Origin: Bacillota bacterium | Lineage (GTDB): Bacteria; Bacillota; Clostridia; Lachnospirales; Lachnospiraceae | Reading direction: 5' to 3' | DNA length: 23,831 nucleotides | Assembly (NCBI GenBank): GCA_023436765.1 | Contig: JAEZHX010000166.1 | Coordinates: forward strand, 1 to 23,831 | Part shown: positions 23,803 through 23,831 of the stretch, in pieces | Layout of the letters: each line of letters starts with the position of its first letter | Numbering within the stretch: position 1 is the first letter of the stretch | Translations under genes and position numbers: made by a program | The notes under the pieces: generated by a model | What the model was told of the DNA's origin: nothing | Databases searched by the model: none | Seen by the model: only the letters and a program-made list of their open reading frames with translations

Positions 23803-23831
23803 TGCGTTCCGCATCACAAGGACGGAACGCA
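23803..23831. repeat. Perfect 9-bp inverted repeat upstream of the SpoIIID-like frame
   Basis: TGCGTTCCG (23803-23811) and CGGAACGCA (23823-23831) are exact inverted copies with an 11-base spacer. The right arm ends exactly at the window edge, so the repeat could be longer. It begins 7 bases upstream of the SpoIIID-like ATG on the minus strand and includes the only GGA near that start. It could be an operator, a translation-blocking hairpin or an element end. Confidence 0.5.

Overview
The window looks like a chromosomal exopolysaccharide or wall-polysaccharide locus from a moderately AT-rich, spore-forming clostridial Firmicute, probably Lachnospiraceae-like. The evidence is a SpoIIID-type HTH reading frame at the right edge, AGGAGG-type ribosome sites, sigma-A-like promoters, class I c-di-GMP riboswitches, and a split Wzz / tyrosine-kinase pair with an LCP protein at the head of the cluster. 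The genus is inference.

Layout. (i) 1-270: the possible 3' end of a plus-strand gene in two frames, then a strong hairpin. (ii) 271-1650, minus: the membrane phosphoglycosyl transferase that would start repeat-unit synthesis on undecaprenyl phosphate, with its own promoter. (iii) 1663-2188: a divergent control region. The plus strand carries one promoter, two near-identical c-di-GMP-I riboswitches, an intrinsic terminator after the first and another hairpin after the second. (iv) 2189-3997, plus: a secreted, proline-linker, pectate-lyase-like beta-helix protein. (v) 4078-23442, minus: a tightly packed 15-gene operon read right to left from a promoter near 23520. Gene order is LCP ligase, Wzz-like co-polymerase, BY-kinase-like ATPase, GT4, GT2, GT4, GT14, Wzy-like polymerase, secreted GH16 glycanase, QueC-like PP-loop protein, Wzx flippase, two tandem 678-residue GT2-pyruvyltransferase fusions, acyltransferase 3, second Wzx flippase. 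(vi) 23581-23831: terminator, a short SpoIIID-like HTH frame and a 9-bp inverted repeat.

How it fits together. The priming enzyme at 271 loads the first sugar. GT4, GT2, GT14 and fusion glycosyltransferases extend the unit, and the pyruvyltransferase and acyltransferase decorate it. Wzx flips, Wzy polymerises, Wzz and the kinase-like ATPase set length, and the LCP protein may attach the polymer to the wall. The GH16 enzyme could trim it, and the c-di-GMP-controlled beta-helix protein could bind or cleave it when the cell changes lifestyle. No nucleotide-sugar synthesis genes are present.

Most notable: (a) the two fusion paralogues show reciprocal motif decay, one keeping a canonical GT2 half and the other a canonical pyruvyltransferase half; (b) the tandem riboswitch pair governs a polysaccharide-active protein; (c) the kinase-like ATPase lacks the Walker A lysine; (d) a QueC-like protein with a perfect zinc-site pattern sits in a polysaccharide operon.
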